DNA from: Campanula takesimana
Taxonomy: Eukaryota; Streptophyta; Magnoliopsida; Asterales; Campanulaceae
Length of the DNA: 64,000 nucleotides
NCBI GenBank assembly: GCA_026119855.1
Contig: JAOWBW010000270.1
Span: forward strand, 496,001 to 560,000
Direction: 5' to 3'
Shown here piece after piece: positions 30,959 to 41,112 of this stretch. The notes below the pieces were generated by a model that saw only the letters and a list, made by a program, of their open reading frames with translations, made no database searches and had not been told where the DNA came from. The position numbers and the translations under genes are program-made. Position 1 is the stretch's first letter. Each line of letters begins with the position of its first letter.

Positions 30959-33900
30959 AAGAGTTAAAGAAGAAGAAGGGCAGTGAGACTGCATCTACTT
31001 CAGGTATCTATGTTATAGATATTCTCCTTTCTACTTCTAGTTCCTGCATTACCGGATGTGGATCTCACATTTGTTTAAATGTCCAGGCACTAAAGAATAG
31101 GAGGCTACTCAAAGATGGCGAAGTAGACCTACGCGTGGGGAATGGAGCAAGAGTTGCTGCATTAGCCGTAGGAACCTATGAAGTCATTTTACCTAGCGGA
31201 TTAATTCTTGTTTTGAACAATTGTTATTACGTTCCGGATTTGAGTAGATATATTATTTCAATTTCTTGTTTGGATAATGAAGGTTTTAAGTTTCTTATTG
31301 ATAATAAGAAGTTTTCTATTTATTTAAATGATATGCTTTATTGTACTGCGTATTCATTTAATGGCCTTTATGTCCTTGATGTTGAAAATAGAAATAATGA
31401 TGATATCTATAATGTTAATAAGAAATCCAAACCTAATGATGTAAATCATACTTATTTGTGGCATTGCCGTCTTGGTCATATTAATGAGAAGCGTATCTCA
31501 AAACTCCATGGGGACGGACTTTTAGATTCACATGATTTTGAATCATATGAAACTTGTGAGTCTTGTTTATTTAGAAAGATGACAAAGACACCTTTTACTA
31601 AGAGTAGTGAAAGGGCTAGTGACTTATTGGGACTCATACATACTGATGTGTGTGGACCAATGAGCAGCAATTCTAGGGGAGGATATCAATACTTCATAAC
31701 ATTCACTGATGATTTTAGTAGATATGGTTATGTCTACTTAATGAAACATAAAAGTGAATATTTTGAGATATTTAGAATATTTCAAAATGAAGTACAGAAT
31801 CAACTTGGCAAAACTATTAAAGCTCTACGATCTGATCGTGGTGGAGAATATTTAAACCAAGAATTTGACAATCATCTTAAAGATTGTGTAATTGTTTCAC
31901 AATTAACTCCACCAGGAAAACCACAATGGAATGGTGTGTTTGAGAGGAGAAATAAGACTTTATTGGATATTGTCCGCTCCATGATGAGTCAAGTTGATCT
32001 TCCTTTATCCTTTTGGGGACATGCACTAAAAACTGCTGCTCTTACACTAAATAGAGTTCCAACTAAATATGTTCCAAAGACTCCATATGAGATGTGGACT
32101 GGAAGAAAACCTAGTTTGTCTTTCATGAAGATTTGGGGTTGTGAGGCTTATGTTAAGAGACTTAACTCTGACAAGCTTGCACCAAGATCTGACAAATGTA
32201 TTTTCGTGGGTTACCCTAAGGAAACTAAGGGTTATTACTTTTACAACCGCGCGGACAACAAAGTGTTTGTTGCCCGTCATGGTACCTTTTTAGAGAAAGA
32301 GTTTCTCTCAAAAGGAATTAGTGGGAGTAAAATTAATCTCGAATAGGTTCGAGAACCTGAAAAAAAAAACATGGAACCGATGGTTGGATCTGAACAAGTT
32401 TCACAAGGAGTTGTGGAACCTATTCACAATACTCAAGTTCCTCGCAGAACTGGTAGGGTGCGATCCAAACCTGAGAGATATGAATTTCTCATGACGGATA
32501 GCAATGAAGTGGAAGTCATAGTTGATGACGAACCTACTTCCTATCAAGAAGCGATGTCCGCTCCTGATTCAGATCAATGGCTTGGAGCCATGTAATCTGA
32601 AATTAAGTCCATGTATGATAATCAAGTTTGGAACTTGATTGATGCACCCGAAGGTGTAAAAACCATAGGATGCAAGTGGGTTTTCAAAAAGAAAATTGAC
32701 ATGGATGGAAAGGTGCATACTTATAAAGTTAGACTTGTAGCGAAAGGCTATAGGTAGATTCATGGTATTGAATATGATGAAACCTTTTCGCCCGTAGCAA
32801 TGATCAAGTCTATAAGAATTTTACTTGCCATAGCCACATATTTTGACTATGAGATATGGCAAATGGATGTAAAAACAACGTTCCTTAACGGGAACTTACT
32901 TGAGGATGTTTATATGACACAACCTGAAGGTTTTGTAAGTCCAGAAAATTCTAACAAAGTATGCAAGTTGCAAAGATCCATTTATGGATTAAAGCAAGCC
33001 TCTAGGAGTTGGAATCTTCGATTTGATGAATCGGTCAAAGAGTTTGGCTTCATCAAGAACGAAGATGAACCTTTTGTATACAATAAGATTAGTGGGAGCG
33101 AAGTATTATTTCTAGTACTATATGTTGATGACATATTGCTCATTGGAAACGACATTCCTGCACTACAGTCTGTAAAGACTAGGTTAGGAAAGTGTTTCTC
33201 AATGAGATATGGGAGAAGCCGCTTACATCCTTGGCATAAGGATATATCGTGATAGATCTAAGAAACTGATTGGTTTAAGTCAAGATACATATATTGACAA
33301 AGTTCTTAAGAGGTTCCGCATGGAAAACTCTAAGAGAGGAAATTTTCCAGTAGGTCATGGCATAACTCTAAGAAAGAATCAGTGTCCTAAGACAACTAAT
33401 GAGCGTGAGAGAATGATTGGAATTCCATATGCTTCTGCTATTGGATCAATCATGTATGCCATGATATGTACTAGACCCGATGTCTCGTATGCTTTGAGCA
33501 TGACGAGCAGATACCAATCAGATCCTGGTGAGAGTCACTGGATTGTAGTCAAGACGATTCTTAAGTACTTGCGAAGGACTAAAGATTCGTTCTTGGTGTA
33601 TGGAGGTATGGAAGATGATCTTGTTGTAAATGGTTACACAGATGCAAGCTTCCAAACCGAAAAGGATGATTCTAGATCGCAATCTGGATTTGTATTTATG
33701 CTTAATGGAGGTGTTGTTAGCTGGAAGAGTTCTAAGCAAAGTACCGTAGCAGATTCTACAACTGAAGCTGAGTATATTGCTGCATCCGATGCTGCTAAAG
33801 AAGTTGTTTGGATTAAGAAGTTCATTGGTGAACTAGAGGTGGTTCATAGTATTGCTAATCCAATAGACCTTTATTGTGATAATAATGGTGCTATTGCTCA

Positions 33901-34108
33901 AGCAAAGGAACCTAGATCGCATCAGAAATCCAAGCACATACTTAGGAGTTTTCATATCATTCGAGAGATCGTTGATAAAGGAGACGTGAATATATGCAGA
34001 GTACCAACTGATGATAACATTGCCGACCCATTGATAAAGGGTCTTCCGCAAGTGAAGCATGATGGTCATGTAAGGTCTATGGGTATTCGATACATTAATT
34101 ATGCCTAG
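30959..34108 (+). pseudogene. Copia pol: protease, integrase, RT, RNase H, broken
   Basis: Protease: the region before TGCGSHIC has lost the catalytic Asp of the usual DTG; the related copy at 38.75 kb keeps it. Integrase: H-x-C zinc region (LWHCRLGHINEKRI...CESC), then IHTDVCGPM, RSDRGGEYLN and FERRNKTLLDI. RT: FLNGNLLEDVYMTQPEGF, YGLKQASRSWN and catalytic YVDDILLIG. RNase H: DASFQTEKDDSRSQSGFVF, STTEAEYIAASDAAKE, LYCDNNGAIAQAKE. In-frame stops lie near 32344, 32593 and 32758. A 2-nt deletion near 33203 moves the last third into the frame beginning 33209. The frame ends at 34106-34108, just before the PPT. Confidence 0.9.
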
Positions 34109-34110
34109 TG

Positions 34111-34122
34111 CAAGTGGGAGAT
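34111..34122 (+). other. Copia polypurine tract
   Basis: CAAGTGGGAGAT immediately before the 3' LTR; primer for plus-strand DNA synthesis. Confidence 0.85.
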
Positions 34123-35499
34123 TGTTGGTGTTGTATGCTCTAGGCACGTTATTTAAACGATTAATGTTATCTCTTGCTTATGCTTTAATAAAGATATTGA
34201 ATGTTTGATTATTATATCTTTTGCATGTTTATTATAATAATCCCCGTCCCTGATAATTATGATTAATTATTAGTATAAGTTTAATAGATAATCATTTGAT
34301 GATTATGTGTATGGGATACAATTAGACTTATGGGTATTTGTTGGAGAACAAATACTGGACTGACCCCTATGAGATTTATGTCATGGTCATAATGTCATAA
34401 TTAAGTCTCATATAGTTATATCACTGGAATCTCCAGACCTGAGGTTATCACAGTCTTCCACTTGATGAACATTACGTTTGACATATTCAAACGTTATCCC
34501 TAACCGGATAGCTATAAAGAATATGATTGGCGTAATCGGAATCATGTAGGGAAGAGTAATAAGCCAAGATGATATTTGTTCCTCGTCAAGAGAGATGTCA
34601 AGTTTTGGCTACTCGATGAATGGTATTGATGAAATGCATGGCCGTGCTCAAATATGATTTGTATTATCAATACATTCGGGATCGAGAAAGCATTGAACAA
34701 TGTAAGTTGACCATTGACAATGGATTACGTTCAATAGACATCATGAAACAAAGAGATTGTGTTATGTTCTATTTAGGAAACTTTGGATTTCAAAGTTATA
34801 CTAATTAGGTAGTCATAATGGCTTGCTAGAGTCCGCTTATGACTTATGAGGTTTGAATGGTTCGGACTCATTGCCAACTTAGTATAATCCTATTGGGTCA
34901 CACACGCAGAATGGCTAATTAAAAGGAGCGAAAAATGAGGAAACTGAAGGGAGGCACCGTACGGCTGGCCAAGCCTCGTACGGCTGGTAAGCCGCCGTAC
35001 CGCTGCCCCCCTGACTGACAGTTTTATTTTAAGCAGTTCTTGTTGGACAAGAATACCTAAGTCCTAAAGGGTTTTGGACACCCCTAGTATATAATGTAAA
35101 CTGATGGGAATTGTTCCCCAAAACTATTGATCTGATCAGTTCCAAAGTCTTTCTTTGAGAGAGAAAACACACATTATAATCTTGGGTTATTGTGATTGAT
35201 TATTCTCAATCATCAAGTCACAATAATCATTAGCAGCTTTGAAGAATCTTTCTTCAACATCGTTGATCAATCAGAAGACCTAGCAGTCAAGTTCAAGAAA
35301 GCGTTCTTGAAATCTGTTCGTTGTGTGGATCACCGGTAGAGGGCGTTTCTCTTAACGCTTAATCTAAGTTTTACATAACGATCTACAAGGGTTAGTTTCT
35401 TTCAGCTTCATATTATGAATCATTGTTCATAGCGGATCTAGGCTATTGGGTTTTATTCATGTCTTTCTTCTGCTGCGCATGATTGCACGAAACCCAACA
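34123..35499 (+). mobile_element. Copia 3' LTR (1377 bp)
   Basis: Same ends as the 5' LTR. It has about 40 bp more than the 5' LTR at 34965-35010, where CGTACGGCTGG or a close variant is present three times instead of once. Confidence 0.92.
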
Positions 35500-35504
35500 C
35501 GTCT
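35500..35504 (+). repeat. Copia target-site duplication, right copy
   Basis: CGTCT, exact match to 27230-27234. Confidence 0.9.
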
Positions 35505-35643
35505 AATGTCCCCACTATGGTCTCCCTTGACAAAGGCAAAGGGAAGATTGTTGGTGAAGCTCCATCCCATCCTAGCGTTTTTTCTCATCTTGGTGGTTCC
35601 ATGAGTGCTCCTCTCCCACCTAAGAAGGTCAAGGGCCCTAGTT
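35505..35643 (+). pseudogene. Antisense ORF of the Tat element, second part
   Basis: Continues in phase with the frame cut at 27234 once the Copia element and one TSD copy are discounted. It is Lys- and Pro-rich (SLDKGKGKIVGEAPSHP, APLPPKKVKGPS) and ends at a TGA (35643-35645). A further KQWVPKPKKD follows before a TAG at about 35676, so the TGA may be a lesion. No known domain. Confidence 0.5.
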
Positions 35644-35848
35644 GAAAGCAATGGGTTCCCAAACCAAAGAAAGATTAGATTTTTCATTTGTACCTCGAGA
35701 TTGCAATTAAATAGACCACTTATTAGGATTTTAATGTTTTAGTATCTTTTATTGCTCAACAGTTCCGCGTGTAATGATGAAAATGTTCCAAGAAATGAAT
35801 GAAATTGCATCTCGTTAATGAAATGATTGGGTAAAAATGTTTGTTTTA

Positions 35849-35909
35849 GACCTCACCCGAAGGTTGCCTACGTTCCTCCAGCTTTGGGAGGCTCAGGTCT
35901 CCATAGTTC
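35849..35909 (-). other. M stem-loop copy M4
   Basis: Minus strand: outer stem CTATG/CGTAG (one G-T wobble in place of a Watson-Crick pair), inner stem CCTCC/GGAGG. GACCT after the first arm can pair with AGGTC at the distal end (plus 35849-35853). Confidence 0.6.
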
Positions 35910-35939
35910 AAACAAATGAAGACCATTTTTTTTATGTGC

Positions 35940-35988
35940 ACCCTGGTTTTTGCATAGACTGCCCTTGCGGGTTTTCAATCTAGCGGGC
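35940..35988 (-). other. S stem-loop copy S3
   Basis: Minus strand: GCCC/GGGT, then TAGATTG/CAGTCTA, then CCC-GCAA-GGG. Compared with S2 and S6 the second stem has A-T where they have G-C, a compensatory change. Confidence 0.6.
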
Positions 35989-36004
35989 TTCTTTTTTGCA
36001 CCTT

Positions 36005-36053
36005 GCTCTAATTTTTGCCTAGGTCTCCCTTGCGGGTTTTCAACCTAGCGAGC
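36005..36053 (-). other. S stem-loop copy S4, just after the Tat pol stop
   Basis: Minus strand: GCTC/GAGC, then CTAGGT/ACCTAG, then CCC-GCAA-GGG (GNRA loop), then GGCAAAA. It begins 37 nt after the pol stop codon, separated from it by an encoded A-run (T-run at about 36057-36075). Confidence 0.65.
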
Positions 36054-36089
36054 TCTTTTTTTTTTTTTTTTTTTTATGGTCTTCATTTG

Positions 36090-38495
36090 TTAAGCGTAGA
36101 ACTTCTTGAGTTTGTCGAGGTTGACCTCCTTTGGTAGTTGATCACCATCCAAGTCTACGAGTCGAACTGCACCGCCACTTTGTATCTTCTTGACTACGTA
36201 CGGACCAATCCATCGGGGTCCCCATTTCCTAAGGGATTCATTGCGTTGGGAGGATGTTGTCTTAGGACCAAGTCTCCCACTTTGATGTCTCAGGGCTTTA
36301 CCTTTTTGTTGAAAGCCCTAGCCATTCTTTGTTGATAGGCCCTTGTACGTTCAAACACCCTTAGCCTCATTTCGTCTAGTAGGGCTAATTGTTCATATCA
36401 ACTTTGCATCCATTAAACCTCATTGACTTGATTTTCGAGCAAGACTCGCAAAGAGGGAACTTCGAGCTCGACCGGGAGCACGGCTTCGGAGCCGTAAACC
36501 AATGTGTACGGAGTTTCTCCCGTTGCTGATCGAATTGATGTGCGATAGCCCCACAATGCTAGAGGAAATTTCTCGAGCCAAACCCTTCCTGTTGAATCCA
36601 TTTTCTGTATAATGGTCTCAATTGTCTTGTTTGCCGCTTCAACTGCACCGTTTGCTTGGGGACGATACGGGTATGACTTGTGCTTGGTAATTTTTTATTC
36701 AACCAAGAGTGCATCCATTTCCATCTTGAAGTGAGAACCATTGTCGGAGATAATCTCGTGAGGGACGCCGTATCGGCATATGATATTGGTCTTTACGAAT
36801 TCGGCCACCTTCTTGGCATTGAGAACTCGGTAAGCTTGTGCCTCGATCCACTTTGTAAAATAATCCACGGCCATTAGAACGAATGATTGTCCATTGCTTC
36901 CCGTGGGATTCATCTTGCCGATGATATCTATGCCCCAACAAGAGAATGGCCATGGCGTGGTCATGTTGTATAGTTGCGAAGGTGGAGCATGTTGCAAGTT
37001 GGCATGGAATTGGAACTTGGCTTACCTCTTGAGCTTTGGTCTCATTAGCACACAAGAGATTGATCCCTTCGTAGTGTCTCTTGTAAACTCGGCTCCCAAT
37101 CAGCAGATATCTCGATGCCAGCTTTTGTAATGCTTCTTGAGCTTTCTTATTGCTACCTTCGGGGAAATTACTGTCCTTGAGGAAATTCATGATGTTAGTG
37201 TACCACGGAGGGCTTGCTTGGGCTTCGTTGATCTCAATGCTCATGCAATATGCCGGACTAGTCCTTCATGAAATTTTGAAGGGTTTCACCATTTTACCTT
37301 TGCCATTTCGACTAGCGAGGCTATGGTGGCCAATGCGTCGGCAAAGCGGTTCTTGTCTCTTTGCAAATAATTGTACGTGACATCTTGGAATTGTTCGACC
37401 AACTCCTCGAGGTGTTGACCATATTATTGGAGGGTCGGGTCTTGAATTTTCCATTTGCCGGATGTTTGGTCGATGATGAGTAGAGAATCACCAAATACAT
37501 CCAAGTCTGTGACATTTATTTCTAGGGCCGCTTCTAGCCCCGCTATGCATGCTTCATACTCGATAATATTTTTGGTGGCTTTAAATTCGAGACGGATTGC
37601 AATCGGAGTGTAGATGTCCTTTGGATCGATAAGGAACATTCCTATCACGTAATCGTGCTTATTAGCTGCCCCGTTGAAAAAAAGTTGCCACTTGTTTTCC
37701 TCAGTTTTGGTGAAAAAATTAAGTCTTCATAGGGAAATTGTAAGTCTTCCCCCTTCACTTCGTCACACGAAAATTCAGCAAGCTGATCACTGAACACTTT
37801 CCCCCTGATGGATTTGAGTGTGACGTAAGTGATATCATAATCGGCCAGCATGAAATACCACTTGGCTATCCTTGTTGTCATGAAAGGCTTCTCGAAGATG
37901 TAGCGGAGCGGATCCACTTTTGCTACAAGCTTGATCTGAAAGGCTTCCATGTAGTGTTTGAGTGACCCAAACTAATGCAGCACATGACTTCTCCAAGGTG
38001 GAGTAGTTCTTTTCGCCTCCTTGGATTCGGCGACTAACGATGTAAATGGCATTCTCTTTTGTGGAGTCTCGTTGCTTTTGTGCTAGTATAGCCCCTAGGG
38101 CTTCATCATTTACGGTGAGATAGAGCAAGAGAGGCTTCTCTTTGTGTGGCAGAACCAAAACTGGAGGGCACGTCAAGTAATGTTTCACTTGATCGAAGGT
38201 TTCTTGGCATGTGTCAGTCCATTCCAGAGCCACATTCTTCTTGAGTAACTTGAAGATCAGCTTGCACATTGAAGTAAGCTGGTGTACATATCGATTGATG
38301 TATTGAAGTCGGCCCATGAAGCCTTTGATTTCTTTCTGTGTCTTCGGATAAGGCATGTCAATGATTGCCTTTATTTTCGAAGGATCGAATTCAATTCCCC
38401 TCTCAGTGACCATATAACTAAGAACTTTGCCTCGTATAACCCCAAAACTGCACTTTGTGGGATTGAACCTCATTTTGTGTTGTCGAAGCCTTTCA
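36090..38495 (-). pseudogene. Tat-lineage pol (RT C-terminus, two RNase H domains, integrase), decayed
   Basis: On the minus strand, from 38495: RT C-terminal part (RLRQHKMRFNPTKCSFGV, KGFMGRLQYINRYV), RNase H 1 (LLLYLTVNDEALGAILAQ, NYSTLEKSCAALVW), a linker (MTTRIAKWYFMLADYDI), RNase H 2 (EYEACIAGLEAALEI, VFGDSLLII), then integrase (HAPPSQLYNMTTPWPFSCWGID, DYFTKWIEAQAYR, ISDNGSHF, WGYRTSIRSATGETPY) and a tail ending LPKEVNLDKLKKFYA at the stop 36092-36090. A second RNase H after the normal one is the hallmark of the Tat/Ogre lineage. Several frameshifts and stops are spread through it. The N-terminal RT, protease and gag are missing beyond a junction with an oppositely oriented Copia fragment at about 38495. 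Confidence 0.85.
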
Positions 38496-41112
38496 AAGGG
38501 ATTCAAAAGCAAAGGTAAAGTTAAGGCAATTGTTGCCAAACCTAAAGCAAGCAAGTCAAAAGTTGCCACTGCTGCTGTAGTGGCTAAAGTAGACACTCAA
38601 AAGGATGCAATTTGTTTCCATTGAGGTGAGACCGGTCATTGGAAGAGAAATTGCAAAGCTTATATGGAAGAGAATAAGAAGAAGAAGGGCAGTGGGACTG
38701 CTTCTACTTCAGGTATCTATGTTATAGATATTCTCCTTTCTACTTCTAGTTCCTGGGTATTAGATACCGGATGTGGATCTCACATTTGTATAAATGTGGA
38801 GGCACTAAAGAATAGGAGACTACTCAAAGAAGGTGAAGTAGACCTACGTGTGGGGAATGGAGCAAGAGTTGCTGCATTAGCCGTAGGGACTTATGAAGTC
38901 ATTTTACCTAGCGGATTAATACTTGTTTTAAAAAATGGTTATTATGTTCCGGATTTGAGTAGAAATATTATTTCAATTTCTTGTTTGGATAATAAAGGTT
39001 TTAAGTTTCTTATTGATAATAAGAAGTTTTCTATTTATTTAAATGATATGCTTTTATTGTACTGCATGTTCATTTGATGGCCTTTATGTCCTTGATGTTG
39101 AGAATAGAAATAAGGATGATATCTATAATATAATTAAAAAATCCAAACCAAATGATGTAAATCATACTTATTTGTGGCATTGCCGTCTTGGTCATATAAG
39201 TGAGAAGCGTATCTCAAAACTCCTTGGGGACGGACTTTTAGATTCACATGATATTGAATCATATGAAACTTGTGAGTCTTGTTTACTAGGAAAAATGACT
39301 AAGGTACCTTTTACTAAGAGTAGTGAAAGGGAAAGTGACTTATTGGGACTCATACATACTGATGTGTGTGGACCATTGAGTAGCAATGCTAGGGGAGGAT
39401 AACAATACATCATAACATTCACTGATGATTTTAGTAGATATGGCTATGTCTACTTGATGAAAAACAAAAGTCAATCTTTTGAGATATTTAGAATATTTCA
39501 AAATGAAGTACAAAATCAACTTGGCAAAACTATTAAAGCACTTCGATGATGAGTCAAGTTGATCTTCCTTTATCCTTTTGGGGACATGCACTAGAAACAG
39601 CTGCTCTTACACTAAATAGAGTTCCAACTAAATCGGTTCCAAAGACACCATATGAGATGTGGACTGGAAGAAAACCTAGTTTATCTTTCATGAAGATTTG
39701 GGGATGTGAAGTTTTAGTTAAGAGACTTGTCTCTGACAAACTTACACCAAAATCTGACAAATGTATTTTTGTAGGTTACCCTAAGGAAACTAAGTGATAT
39801 TACTTTTACAACCGCGCGAAAAACAATGTGTTTGTTGCCTGTTATGGTACCTTTCTAGAGAAAGAGTTTCTTTCCAAAGGAATCAGTGGGAGTAAAATTA
39901 ATCTCGAAGAGGTTCGAGAACCCAAAAATAAGATTGGACTGATGGTGGAAACTGAACAAGTTTCACAAGGAGTTGTGGAACCTGTTCAAGATACACAAGC
40001 TCGTCGCAAATCTAGTAGGTTACGATACGAACCCGAGAGATATGGATTTCTCGTGACGGATAGTAATGAAGTATAAATCATTGAGAATGATGAGCCTACT
40101 TCCTACTAAGAAGCGATGACTTCTCCTGACTCGGATAAGTGGCTTGGAGCTATGGAATCCGAAATCCAAACCATGTATGATAATCAAGTTTGGAAGTTGA
40201 TAGATGCACCCGAAGGTGTAAAAACCATAGGATGCAAAAGGGTTTTCAAAAAGAAAACTGACATGGATGGAAAGGTGCATACTTATAAAGCTAGGCTTGT
40301 AGCGAAAGGTTATAGGCAGATTCATGGTATTGACTATGATGAAACCTTTTCACCCGTAGCAATGATTAAGTCTATAAGAATTTTGATTGCCATAGCCGCA
40401 TATTATGACTATGAGATATGGCAAATAGATGTCAAAACAGTGTTCCTTAACGGGAACTTACTTGAGGATGTGTATATGACACAACCTGAAGGTTTTGTAA
40501 ATCCATAAAATTCTAATAAGGTATGCAAGTTGCAGAAATCCATTTATGGATTGAAGCAAACCTCAAGGAGTTGGAATCTTCGATTTGATGAATAGGTCAA
40601 AGAGTTTAGCTTCATCAAGAATGAAGATGAACCTTGTGTATACAAGAAAATTAGTGGGAGCGTAATACTATTTCTGATGCTATATGTCGGTGACATATAA
40701 ATCATTGGAAACGATGTTCCTGTACTGCAGTCTGTAAAGACTTGGTTGGGAAAATGCTTTTCAATGAAAGATATGGGTGAAGCCGCATACATCCTTGGAA
40801 TTAATATATATCGTAATAGATCTAAAAGACTGATTGGTTTAAGTGAAAGTACATACATTAACAAGGTTCTTAAAAGATTCCAAATGGAAAACTCTAAGAG
40901 AGGTAACCTGCCAGTGTTCCATGGTAAAAGTCTTAGAAAGACTCAGTGTCCTAAGACAACTGATGAGCGGGAGCGCATGAATGGAATCCCATATGCTTCG
41001 GTAATTGGATCCATTATGTATGCCATGATATGTACTAGATCGGATGTCTCGTATGCTTTGAGCATGGCGAGCAGATACCGGTTAGATCCTGGTGAGAGTC
41101 ACTGGATGGCTG
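38492..41112 (+). pseudogene. LTR-less fragment of the same Copia family (gag end to RNase H)
   Basis: Closely related to the element at 27235-35499 but starts inside the Lys/Gly-rich part of gag and stops inside RNase H (MASRYRLDPGESHW). Present: knuckle (a TGA in place of its second Cys), protease with intact DTG (VLDTGCGSHIC), integrase zinc region, RT (FLNGNLLEDVYMTQPEGF) and part of RNase H. About 150 bp of the integrase core is deleted at 39546, between LGKTIKALR and MMSQVD. There is a 1-nt insertion near 39050, stops near 39400, 39796, 40074 and 40508, and the RT catalytic YVDD reads YVGD with a stop after it. The left junction shares TTCAAAGG with the Tat pol sequence. The right end is cut by the LTR at 41113. 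Confidence 0.85.

Larger units (their letters stand above)
27235..35499 (+). mobile_element. Complete but decayed Ty1/Copia element (8265 bp, Tork/Angela-like)
   Basis: LTR (27235-28569), PBS, long leader, gag, protease, integrase, RT, RNase H, PPT, LTR (34123-35499), with an exact 5-bp TSD. The Copia domain order (integrase before RT) is clear. The coding region has at least five in-frame stops, two frameshifts and a protease active-site loss. The LTRs differ at roughly 3% of sites plus one insertion of about 40 bp, so the insertion is not recent. It split the antisense ORF of the Tat element. Confidence 0.95.
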
